From: Kurthia massiliensis
GTDB lineage: Bacteria; Bacillota; Bacilli; Bacillales_A; Planococcaceae
Reading direction: 5' to 3'
DNA length: 64,000 nucleotides
NCBI RefSeq assembly: GCF_000285555.1
Contig: NZ_HE610999.1
Span: 68,821-132,820, forward strand
Position numbers and translations under genes: made by a program. This document shows, piece after piece, positions 56,744 to 63,839 of this stretch; within the stretch, counting starts at the first letter, position 1; each line of letters begins with the position of its first letter. A model generated the notes under the pieces. That model was not told where the DNA came from. It did no database searches and was given only the letters and a program-made list of their open reading frames with translations.

Positions 56744-56938
56744 ATGACTGTACTCGTCATCACACTTATCGTACTACAATTATCATTACTGACAGCTGCA
56801 GTGATTGATTTATCAAAAGGAAAAGAAACGACAGGTCCAAAATGGCTATGGGCGGTCATTGTCGTCGTTTTCAATACAATTGGTCCAATCATCTATTTCG
56901 CATTCGGTCGTAAACGTCACATGAAAGGAATGATTTAA
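56744..56938 (+). CDS. small PLDc_N (YxlE-like) membrane protein
   Basis: 64 aa. ATG 56744 follows the XRE stop by one base; ribosome binding site AGAAGGAAG lies in the end of the XRE gene. Two membrane helices joined by SKGKETTGPKWLWAVIVVVF; NTIGPIIYFAFGRKR is the PLDc_N/YxlE signature. YxlE in Bacillus belongs to the sigY operon, where it is a negative regulator. Function here unknown. Confidence 0.8.
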   Translation: MTVLVITLIVLQLSLLTAAVIDLSKGKETTGPKWLWAVIVVVFNTIGPIIYFAFGRKRHMKGMI

Positions 56939-57151
56939 ATGACAAAGAAAAAACCGATGACGCCTGCGCAAAAAATGGTCGTCATTCCACTCGCAATCAT
57001 TCAAATTGTTTTAATGATTGTCGCAATTATTGATTTAGTACGTAACAAAGCTGTCAACGGTCCAAAATTTCTGTGGGGCATTATTGTCATTGGCGTGAAT
57101 ACATTCGGTCCAATCGCTTATTTCTTATTTGGTCGCAAAAAATCACAATAA
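56939..57151 (+). CDS. small PLDc_N (YxlE-like) membrane protein, tandem paralogue
   Basis: 70 aa. Its ATG directly follows the stop of the previous gene. Two helices with NKAVNGPKFLWGIIVIGVNT and FGPIAYFLFGRKKSQ, clearly related to its neighbour (GPKWLW/GPKFLW; FGRK end), so the pair is a tandem duplication. In other Bacillota such proteins often accompany ABC exporters; none follows here. Confidence 0.8.
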   Translation: MTKKKPMTPAQKMVVIPLAIIQIVLMIVAIIDLVRNKAVNGPKFLWGIIVIGVNTFGPIAYFLFGRKKSQ

Positions 57152-57156
57152 TGTGT

Positions 57157-57185
57157 AAAAGGACGCTCTTTTTGAGTGTCCTTTT
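57157..57185 (+). terminator. terminator of the XRE operon
   Basis: AAAAGGACGCTC-TTTTT-GAGTGTCCTTTT. Confidence 0.88.
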
Positions 57186-57255
57186 CATTTACACTCGAAT
57201 TTTCACTAATAAAACAGCTATAATGAAGTTGTTATTAACGAATAGAGGTGATCTC

Positions 57256-58665
57256 GTGAAGCATTTATTCACACTGGCCGAACAGCAAGCTCATTTTGAA
57301 CAAGCGCATGCGTTGATGAATGATGGACAATTCCAACAAGCAGAAGATTTATTTCTACTTGTCATCGAGAGTGCACAGCAAAATGAAGATTATCAAACTT
57401 ATACATCTAGCATGATTTCAATGATGCGCCTGCTGGTCAACACGCAGCGCTACACGGAAGTCTTTCCATTTTTAGAACGCTTGCGTCCATACGTTTTACA
57501 ATATGCTTCGCAGGAGGAATTTTTCTTATATCGCATTCAGGAGCTTGTCTTTAATTATATTCATGGTATCGGAAACCCTATTGAAGCATTTGAAGATTTG
57601 TATCTTGAAGCGAAAGATACATCATATACCCAAATTCAAATTGTGCTGATTAACAATTTACTCGACGTTTACTTTGAACATGGTCGCTTTGAAAAAGGTA
57701 TGGCACTATATGAAGAAACACGTCAATTTTTCCGCGATACACCGACTGATGAACGGTTCCGTCATACGCCATTTTTATTTTTAATTAATGCCTTTCGTCT
57801 ATTTTATATGCGCCAAGATTATCAAAAATGCCGACAAATTATTGATGAAATTAAAACATCCGGTCTACTCGAAAAAGCACCGAGCTTTGCGGTATTATAT
57901 TGGGGCTATTTAGCACTCATTGAGTTGCGTGAAGGTCAATGCGCCACTGCATTAAAACATTTCGAAAAATTTTGCCAAATGATGACGACGACGTACTACT
58001 TTTTAACGGAACTTGAATTGTGGATTGAAGCGCTGAAAGAAGTTGGAGACCTCGAACAAGTCATTCATTACCAACAATTTGCACTCGATGCGTTAAAAGC
58101 GCATATGAAACTAGAAGAAAATGCGAAGCGCGCTCGTATTATTAATCAAATGTCTAAACGCTATTACGAAAATAGTTTATATACAGATCAATTAACGAAC
58201 GTAAAAAATCGTAACTTTTATGAAGATTTATTATCGAAAGAACAGCAAGTAAAAAATTATACGCTCGCTGTATTTGATATCGACCACTTTAAAAAAGTTA
58301 ACGATACGTACGGACATATCGTCGGTGATCAGGCGATTCGTTTTATCGCCAAACATTTAAAAGACTGGTCACCAAAACACGACATTTCCTTAATTCGCTA
58401 TGGCGGAGATGAATTTATTATTACAATGCCTTACCCGATTGCAGAAATGCAACCACTCATTGAAGAATTTCATCAAACGATTTGCCAGACGCCATTCGTT
58501 TTAAGAGATACGAAAGAAGAAATTCTTTTATCTATTAGTATCGGTGTCGGCTATACAGCAGAAACATACAAAGATCTGAAAGATTTATTTAAAGTTGCAG
58601 ATGATGCATTATATGTAGCTAAAGAACAACGTGGCCGTATTATGACAAAAGAAGCGACACATTAA
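57256..58665 (+). CDS. TPR-GGDEF diguanylate cyclase
   Basis: 469 aa from GTG 57256, seven bases after AGAGGTGATC; a longer frame to 57073 runs through the preceding terminator and is rejected. TATAAT at 57219-57224 is a likely -10. The N-terminal 290 residues are helical TPR-like repeats; the C-terminal GGDEF domain (about 310-465) has DQLTNVKNRNFYEDLL, FDIDHFKKVNDTYGH and RYGGDEFIIT. It makes c-di-GMP; no RxxD I-site is seen. Cytoplasmic. Confidence 0.9.
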   Translation: MKHLFTLAEQQAHFEQAHALMNDGQFQQAEDLFLLVIESAQQNEDYQTYTSSMISMMRLLVNTQRYTEVFPFLERLRPYVLQYASQEEFFLYRIQELVFNYIHGIGNPIEAFEDLYLEAKDTSYTQIQIVLINNLLDVYFEHGRFEKGMALYEETRQFFRDTPTDERFRHTPFLFLINAFRLFYMRQDYQKCRQIIDEIKTSGLLEKAPSFAVLYWGYLALIELREGQCATALKHFEKFCQMMTTTYYFLTELELWIEALKEVGDLEQVIHYQQFALDALKAHMKLEENAKRARIINQMSKRYYENSLYTDQLTNVKNRNFYEDLLSKEQQVKNYTLAVFDIDHFKKVNDTYGHIVGDQAIRFIAKHLKDWSPKHDISLIRYGGDEFIITMPYPIAEMQPLIEEFHQTICQTPFVLRDTKEEILLSISIGVGYTAETYKDLKDLFKVADDALYVAKEQRGRIMTKEATH

Positions 58666-58703
58666 AAAATCTCAATTTAAATCTATCATGTGGCTCATAT
58701 TTG

Positions 58704-58731
58704 CCCGTAGCACGATGCTGCGGGTTCTTTA
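58704..58731 (+). terminator. terminator of the TPR-GGDEF gene
   Basis: CCCGTAGC-ACGAT-GCTGCGGG followed by TTCTTTATTT. Confidence 0.75.
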
Positions 58732-58865
58732 TTTATCTCTAAATATACAAGATTTTATGCAAAATCGGTGAACTAGCTGTGTGCGTGAAAAATCATGCAA
58801 ATGCTTAGTATAACTGCGTTTTCAGAGAAATGTATAAAATCGTGCATAAAGTCCTTACAACAATG

Positions 58866-58940
58866 AAAGCTCAGAACGTTGATATAGCAACATTCTGAGC
58901 TTTTTAGTATGATCCCAAACTTTGATTTGGGAACGTTATT
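58866..58940. repeat. junction element A: terminator hairpin plus AACGTTATT-edge hairpin
   Basis: Stem AAAGCTCAGAACGTT/AACATTCTGAGCTTT (58866-58903), then TCCCAAA-CTTTGA-TTTGGGA (58913-58932) directly followed by ACGTTATT. Left end of the array, 19 bases from the GNAT stop codon. No clear second motif (AAACG...) is seen; GCGTTTTCAG near 58818 may be a decayed one. Confidence 0.75.
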
Positions 58941-58958
58941 TATTATGCGATGAATATA

Positions 58959-59450
58959 TTATGCATTTAATACTTCATTTACTTTTGAATATAAATTTTT
59001 ACTCATAGTTACTGTTGGTATTTCATCGCCATTTTTATTTATAATGATTTCTTCTTTTACTATGTCATATCCTAATTTTGAGTAAAGAGCGATATTATTT
59101 TTTTCACTTTTTCGAACTTTACATTTTGAAACAAATACATTATTTTGCATAGCATAGTCTTCCAAATGCTTGACCAAACTTGTAGCTATACCTTTCCCTT
59201 GTTTTTGCGGTAATACAGATAATCTTGAAAAGTAAATGTATTGATTATTTAACACGTATTTTACAATTCCTATTAGTTCATCATTATCGTATACTCCGAA
59301 AAGTTTTGTACCTTGATTTAACTCATTTTGAATCGTGTTTTCTGTTTCATTTAAAGCACTTGAAGGTTGTGGATCTGTTTTATAACGCTTAAATGCTTGG
59401 TGGATTACGTTAATAGCTTCAATGGGTCTAATATTAGTCTCAATCTTCAA
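58959..59450 (-). CDS. GNAT-family N-acetyltransferase (array gene 1)
   Basis: 163 aa from TTG 59450: AAGGAGTG ends nine bases before it, while ATG 59468 would place that site inside the gene. Acetyl-CoA motif LSVLPQKQGKGIATSLVKHL (about 82-101; QKQGKGIA) and C-terminal NIALYSKLGYDIVKEE are typical GNAT. Substrate unknown; cytoplasmic. Its own leader region and downstream junction element mark it as a separate unit. Confidence 0.87.
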   Translation of the reverse strand: MKIETNIRPIEAINVIHQAFKRYKTDPQPSSALNETENTIQNELNQGTKLFGVYDNDELIGIVKYVLNNQYIYFSRLSVLPQKQGKGIATSLVKHLEDYAMQNNVFVSKCKVRKSEKNNIALYSKLGYDIVKEEIIINKNGDEIPTVTMSKNLYSKVNEVLNA

Positions 59451-59530
59451 AAAAACACTCCTTATCATCAGTATGTATAATATAAATAAACTTGATTTTA
59501 CTATAAAATCTTAAATTATATGAAACTTCT

Positions 59531-59627
59531 ACCAAACCCGACGTTTATAGTTCTAACTAAATAAAAAGCAGCCAATTTAATTAAATTGGCTGCTTGGTTA
59601 CCAATGAATGATTCGGGAACGTTATTT
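59531..59627. repeat. junction element B
   Basis: Short motif ACCAAACCCGACGTTTATAG (59531-59550), then a perfect 15-bp-arm palindrome AAGCAGCCAATTTAA/TTAAATTGGCTGCTT (59566-59595), then GGTTACCAAT...ATTCGGGAAC (59596-59620) and GTTATTT. All three parts of the junction are present. Confidence 0.8.
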
Positions 59628-59648
59628 GGTTTACTTATGTATAAAATA

Positions 59649-60089
59649 TTAATCTTGAGCTAAGTATAACCAATTATTATCAATAATAGGTTGAATTTTA
59701 TAATTCGACCCAACTAGTTCTAACATTTTTTGATATGCTTCAATCTCCGGATACTCACTTACATCGTCATATAAGCTTGAATGAACATACTCCTGAACAA
59801 TGTAATTTGTTTGTGCGCTATTATTAACTAACTGTCCGAAGAAATCACTTATTAAAAATGAATTGTCTTTTGATAATGGTTCGTCATTTAAAATATAAAT
59901 TTTAAATACATTCACAATTGCGTTAATATCTTCATCATCTAAAAAACATAAGGGGTCTAATTTCTTATCTTGCTCTGTATAAGGTCCTCTTGTATCTTCA
60001 ATGATAATGTAAGCCAACATTTTATGGTCTTTAAAAAAACGGTAAACTTCTAAATCACGTAATCTTAACTTACGGTCAATATTAATCAT
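59649..60089 (-). CDS. hypothetical protein, 146 aa (array gene 2)
   Basis: ATG 60089 after AAGAGGTGAG. Soluble, acidic (many Asp/Glu), without signal peptide. No family recognised. A stand-alone unit between junction elements C (upstream) and B (downstream, 21 bases after its stop). Confidence 0.65.
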   Translation of the reverse strand: MINIDRKLRLRDLEVYRFFKDHKMLAYIIIEDTRGPYTEQDKKLDPLCFLDDEDINAIVNVFKIYILNDEPLSKDNSFLISDFFGQLVNNSAQTNYIVQEYVHSSLYDDVSEYPEIEAYQKMLELVGSNYKIQPIIDNNWLYLAQD

Positions 60090-60160
60090 TTTCTCACCTC
60101 TTGTTATTTCATTCGTTATAATCAGCCAAAATCCCTCTATCCTATTGAATAAGGAAGATT

Positions 60161-60192
60161 GGTTCCCTAAGTGGCATTGGGGAACGTTATTT
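60161..60192. repeat. junction element C
   Basis: GGTTCCCTAA-GTGGCA-TTGGGGAACG (60161-60186) followed by TTATTTT. Nearly the same as element E (GTGGCATTGGGGAACGTTAT). The second motif and long terminator stem are missing on its left; TCCTATTGAATAAGGA (60139-60154) is a weak hairpin there. Confidence 0.75.
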
Positions 60193-60265
60193 TGAATAGG
60201 ATTGTATATTACATCGTTAGTACAAGAAACCTAAGGATGATTTGGAAAATTTTATTTGTATAAAA

Positions 60266-60691
60266 CTATTTAAATTTTATTTCATCAATCTTAACTTCAC
60301 CGTTAATCTTGTATTTTAATATTAAAGAATATTCCGTACCTTCATCTAAGGCATTTCCCAAAGGAAACTCTATAAAGATAGGATTTTTTTCATTCTTATA
60401 ATTCTCTTCAGTGAAACCAGCTTTAACATCCTCATTTGTATAAGTCACTACTTGCTTGTCAGATGATGCCTTCTTTATATAAAAAGAAACTACTTCCATC
60501 TTATCCTTTTCATTTTTTTGAGATAAAACACCTTGTAACTCTTCAGAACTATTTTTATCTTTCATGACCTTATAATTCCAATTAGGATTGTCATTAGTGG
60601 CTTTCATTTTTGGCGCATTGCTATATATTATAATTCCTACAATCAGAACAAATGCCAAAATAATAAATATCAACAATTTTTTATTTTTCAT
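60266..60691 (-). CDS. membrane-anchored protein, 141 aa (array gene 3)
   Basis: ATG 60691 with GGAGGGTGG upstream. One N-terminal helix (KKLLIFIILAFVLIVGIIIY, residues 4-23) and a Lys/Glu-rich domain predicted to lie outside; the C-terminal half is beta-rich (YSLILKYKINGEVKIDEIKF). No Cys follows the helix, so it is not a lipoprotein. Family unknown. Confidence 0.65.
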   Translation of the reverse strand: MKNKKLLIFIILAFVLIVGIIIYSNAPKMKATNDNPNWNYKVMKDKNSSEELQGVLSQKNEKDKMEVVSFYIKKASSDKQVVTYTNEDVKAGFTEENYKNEKNPIFIEFPLGNALDEGTEYSLILKYKINGEVKIDEIKFK

Positions 60692-60793
60692 CTCATCTCC
60701 ACCCTCCTAAAAAAATTCACAATAAATACTCCTCATCACATTCAAATCAAAGTTAAATAATTCCTTTTATTGTAGACTTTTTTAAATTGATTT

Positions 60794-60885
60794 AGTTCCC
60801 AAAGCGACGTTTGATAAAGAAAAATAGCTAGAATCGCATTGATCCTAGCTACTAGCCTCCCAAAATTTGATTTGGGGACGTTTTT
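60794..60885. repeat. junction element D
   Basis: Short motif AGTTCCCAAAGCGACGTTTG (60794-60813), stem TAGCTAG/CTAGCTA (60825-60851), then CCTCCCAAAATTTGATTTGG (60856-60875) and GGACGTTTTT. All three parts are present. Confidence 0.8.
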
Positions 60886-60929
60886 CTTGATATTACTACA
60901 TAGTTATTCAGAATAAATATATTGATAGC

Positions 60930-61292
60930 TTAAATTTCCCCGATGATTTCTACTCGATTGCCAAATGGATCTCTAAATTCAAATCGGTCAAAATTTGGAA
61001 TAGGAACTGACTCTAAAACTTCTATATTGTTTTTCTTTAAAATTTCTCTCCAATAAGTCACATCTTCAACTTGATAAGCTAAGTGAGCTTTTGTTGTTAA
61101 TCGATCAAATCCATCCTCAGTTCCAATATGCACTTGTCTATCTCCAACTTGTAACCAGAAACCGCCTCTACCTTGCAGTGCAACTGGCTTTTCAATTTCT
61201 TTTAGTCCTAATACACGACAGTAAAAATCTTTACCCTTTTCTTCAGTACCTTTTGGAATGGTGATCTGTGCATGATGTAAACCAAGAATCAT
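60930..61292 (-). CDS. VOC-family (glyoxalase/bleomycin resistance-like) protein (array gene 4)
   Basis: 120 aa from ATG 61292, which has AGGAGG upstream; the frame to 61337 lacks one. VOC pattern: MILGLHHAQITIPKG, FYCRVLGLKEIEKP, QVGDRQVHIG and the C-terminal FEFRDPFGNRVEIIGE. Metal-ligand-type His-7 and Glu near 117 are present. Members act on small metabolites or bind antibiotics; the substrate is not predictable. Confidence 0.87.
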   Translation of the reverse strand: MILGLHHAQITIPKGTEEKGKDFYCRVLGLKEIEKPVALQGRGGFWLQVGDRQVHIGTEDGFDRLTTKAHLAYQVEDVTYWREILKKNNIEVLESVPIPNFDRFEFRDPFGNRVEIIGEI

Positions 61293-61430
61293 ATCAATTC
61301 CTCCTAAATAGTAAGTTTTCTTTATCATACCTGACATAACACATAAATAAAATTAAAGGTAAATTATGTAAAATCATAATAATTTCTTATGACTAAAAAT
61401 GAAAAGTTCCTTCAAAAGAATGAGCTACTA

Positions 61431-61462
61431 GTTTCCCAAAGTGGCATTGGGGAACGTTATTT
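61431..61462. repeat. junction element E
   Basis: GTTTCCCAAA-GTGGCA-TTGGGGAACG (61431-61456) followed by TTATTT. CTACTA to its left (61426-61431) matches the base around element D, but a second short motif is not visible. Confidence 0.75.
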
Positions 61463-61502
61463 AGGTTTACTTTGTATAGTTTATAAATTTATTTAAAGTG
61501 AT

Positions 61503-61943
61503 TTATTTCGGATATACCTTCTTAAATCGTTCGCAAACAACTAACATATCTGGTGAGAATTCTTTATCGTACTCTTTTAATAAATCACTAAAAAACTTCT
61601 CGTGTGCATCCCACCAAAATTGATAATCCCCTTCACCTTCAGCTAAAGCAAATTCCTCGGATACCTCTTTCATCGGCATTACTTCAACCGATTCAATTTG
61701 AATAACCGCAACAGGTGCGTCCGTCCCATTCAAAACAATGTAATATTCCCCTGCTTGTGGTAATGCTTCTTTTTCTAATTCATAAAATACATAGCCAGAG
61801 GTTGTTGCTGTTTTTTTTCCTTCGACGACTAAATCCGCTAACCAATCAGCTGAAGCGCCAAATTGAAACGCATCTTTATATTTAATATCTTCTTGCTGAG
61901 TTACTACACAAAAATCATTCCAAAACTGATGAATATTATCCAT
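61503..61943 (-). CDS. ASCH-domain protein (array gene 5)
   Basis: 146 aa. ASCH fold: FQFGASADWLADLVVEGKKT (about 27-46), AGEYYIVLNGTDAPVAVIQI and a final FSPDMLVVCERFKKVY. ASCH proteins are RNA-binding-like PUA relatives; some are amidohydrolases on acetylated nucleosides. Role unknown. AAAGGGTG ribosome binding site. Confidence 0.87.
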   Translation of the reverse strand: MDNIHQFWNDFCVVTQQEDIKYKDAFQFGASADWLADLVVEGKKTATTSGYVFYELEKEALPQAGEYYIVLNGTDAPVAVIQIESVEVMPMKEVSEEFALAEGEGDYQFWWDAHEKFFSDLLKEYDKEFSPDMLVVCERFKKVYPK

Positions 61944-62008
61944 TTATAAACACCCTTTAATAAGATTATGTATTAGCAAAACCAATATTTTACTTTATTC
62001 AATCATAA

Positions 62009-62081
62009 CATTCCTAAAGCGCTGTTTGGTAAACAAAAAGCAGCTGAGACAAGAAATGTCCCAGCTGCTTGATGTAACGTT
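62009..62081. repeat. junction element F, diverged
   Basis: Short motif CATTCCTAAAGCGCTGTTTG (62009-62028), strong stem AAGCAGCTG/CAGCTGCTT extended by GACA/TGTC (62038-62070), then GATGTAACGTTGTG. The AACGTT is kept but the usual CCCAAA/TTTGGG hairpin is not. Confidence 0.65.
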
Positions 62082-62141
62082 GTGAATCCGCATGCATCTG
62101 AGGAGACATCCGTAAAAATTAACAGGGACATACAAATAAGT

Positions 62142-63173
62142 TTATTTCATTGTGTTTACTTCTATAAGTTGTTTCAATTGCTCAGGATGATCAGATTTAA
62201 TAGCAACAAAATCGAACTCTTTCTCTCTACCCATGAATAATGTTACTTTTTGTGGTTTTTTCATTTTTAAAATGATATCGGGATATACTTTTTCAAAATC
62301 ACGAATGATAAAATCAACCGTATTTTTCGATAACTTTTTCTGTAAGATTTCAGGTTCTTCAATGATGGCCTCAATGTTCGTATAATTGATTTCTGTACGC
62401 TTCATTAAGCCCAATGAAATGTATATAGAATTATTCGTAGCATAAATCGGATTTAAACGTAAAGCCTGCATATCGCCTAAGAAAAAGAGAATTGAGTATA
62501 TGTTTAGCACTAACAATATAATGGACAATAGTGGTGCTTTATCATGTAACCAATAATGTATCCCAAGTGTTTCAACAATTATTGCATGAATCATCATAAC
62601 TTGAAATGCAATAAAATTAGACTTTTTATACACTGTAATTCCATTAGGCAACGGTGATTTCCAACTCGCTATTGCATAATAAAACACTAATAATTCTGCG
62701 CAAATCATTCGAATAATCTGATTATTTTTGACATAACGAGCCAACGATTGTGCAAAAGAAAATAGTACAGGTAACTGACTTTCCTTAACTTCTTTAATAA
62801 TTTTAGGCATATATCGAACAAAAGTAATAATTAATAATAGTTCAAAGAGGAATATAATACCTTCAATAATTAAACCAATCCAAGTAATTGCTTCATAAGG
62901 TTCTAATAGAGAATTTGGAATTAAAAATCGAGTAGCAATACATCCAAGTGCTGCTATAACGACAGTAGTTTTCACCGAAAAATTATTACGATATAACATA
63001 ACACTTAACGGTAATAGAACTATTAAATCTAGCATAGAACCTATAACGACGTTTTGTGATTGTTCTGGTAAAATAGCAGCACCCATTGTCGTTTGATAAA
63101 GCATATAATTACTGATTATAATAACCAAAATTAGGATTAACCATATGGGCTTTAACTTTTCTATGATAAACAA
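62142..63173 (-). CDS. multi-pass membrane protein with C-terminal soluble domain (array gene 6)
   Basis: 343 aa. TTG 63173 is the best start: GGAGGTGAG at the end of the MarR gene lies just upstream, and the TTG comes one base after the MarR stop. Seven or eight hydrophobic helices up to about residue 250, then a beta-rich domain (EILQKKLSKNTVDFIIRDFE; KPQKVTLFMGREKEFDFVAI). Similar proteins paired with MarR regulators occur in Bacillus; function unknown. It is the only two-gene unit of the array. Confidence 0.75.
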   Translation of the reverse strand: MFIIEKLKPIWLILILVIIISNYMLYQTTMGAAILPEQSQNVVIGSMLDLIVLLPLSVMLYRNNFSVKTTVVIAALGCIATRFLIPNSLLEPYEAITWIGLIIEGIIFLFELLLIITFVRYMPKIIKEVKESQLPVLFSFAQSLARYVKNNQIIRMICAELLVFYYAIASWKSPLPNGITVYKKSNFIAFQVMMIHAIIVETLGIHYWLHDKAPLLSIILLVLNIYSILFFLGDMQALRLNPIYATNNSIYISLGLMKRTEINYTNIEAIIEEPEILQKKLSKNTVDFIIRDFEKVYPDIILKMKKPQKVTLFMGREKEFDFVAIKSDHPEQLKQLIEVNTMK

Positions 63174-63174
63174 G

Positions 63175-63600
63175 TTACTCACCTCCTGCAATTCGAATTA
63201 ACTTTTTAAGAATTGTCGATAAGTTTTCTAAATCTTCTTTAGGCAATTGACCATAAATGTTTTCGTTGATTTCTTTTTCAAGAAGTGTGATTTGTTCAAA
63301 ATAATGAATACTTTTCATTGCTAATGTAATTTCAATTTTTCTTCGATTTTTTTGGTTAATTGTTCGCTCTATATAACCCTGATCATCCAGCTTATTAAGT
63401 AATTGACTAACTGCGCTTGTTGAAACTTGCAAATACTGAGCGAGGTCAGTTGATGAAGTAATTCCAGTTCTAATCAATTCGAGAATAAATACTTGTTTGG
63501 CTGTTAATTGATTATCAATTAAGTTTTCATATTTGCTAGCTAATAATACATTGAGTTGATTCTGAAAAATATTAATATCTTCAATAAGTTTTGACGACAT
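63175..63600 (-). CDS. MarR-family regulator (array gene 7)
   Basis: 141 aa. Winged helix with RTGITSSTDLAQYLQVSTSA, VSQLLNKLDDQGYIERTINQ and KNRRKIEITLA (about 48-100). Downstream and translationally coupled is the membrane protein it probably controls. A 36-bp near-perfect palindrome covers its promoter, so it is likely autoregulated. Confidence 0.9.
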   Translation of the reverse strand: MSSKLIEDINIFQNQLNVLLASKYENLIDNQLTAKQVFILELIRTGITSSTDLAQYLQVSTSAVSQLLNKLDDQGYIERTINQKNRRKIEITLAMKSIHYFEQITLLEKEINENIYGQLPKEDLENLSTILKKLIRIAGGE

Positions 63601-63606
63601 AAAACC

Positions 63607-63642
63607 ACCCTTTATTATTAAGTTAACTTAACAATAAAGGGT
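63607..63642. promoter_or_regulatory. 36-bp near-perfect palindrome over the marR promoter
   Basis: ACCCTTTATTATTAAGTT followed by AACTTAACAATAAAGGGT: 17 of 18 positions pair. On the minus strand TTGCAA (-35) and TATTGT (-10, 17 apart) are visible, and the -10 lies inside the palindrome, as does part of the AAAGGGTGG ribosome binding site. Typical for a MarR auto-operator. Confidence 0.75.
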
Positions 63643-63697
63643 ATTAAATTTATTTGCAATATAAAATTTGTATATTCTGTTATTTTATCTAAGATAG

Positions 63698-63806
63698 ATT
63701 CCGAACCGTCGTTTGCGAACCTATTGATCCTAAGCAGCCAAAAATAAAACAGCCCATTAGAACGAGCTGTTTTATTACCAAACTTTCGTTTGGAAACGTT
63801 TTTTGC
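63698..63806. repeat. junction element G (head of the array)
   Basis: Short motif ATTCCGAACCGTCGTTTGCG (63698-63717), stem AAAACAGC/GCTGTTTT (63746-63773), then CCAAAC-TTTC-GTTTGG (63778-63793) and AAACGTTTTTT. All three parts are present. It is the last element before the structured RNA. Confidence 0.8.
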
Positions 63807-63839
63807 ATTCAAATGTATAAGTAGAGTTTAAATTATTCA

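Noticed and set aside
57073-57255. N-terminal extension of the TPR-GGDEF protein
   Set aside because: It reads through the terminator at 57157-57185; GTG 57256 has a proper ribosome binding site.
58860-63810. Classical class 1 or Vibrio-type integron array
   Set aside because: The conserved edges (AATAACGTT and GTTTGG) do not fit attC RYYYAAC/GTTRRRY at several positions and no integrase is in the window, so only an integron-like reading is offered.
58860-63810. CRISPR array
   Set aside because: Repeats are 500-1500 bp apart and separated by genes; no spacer structure.
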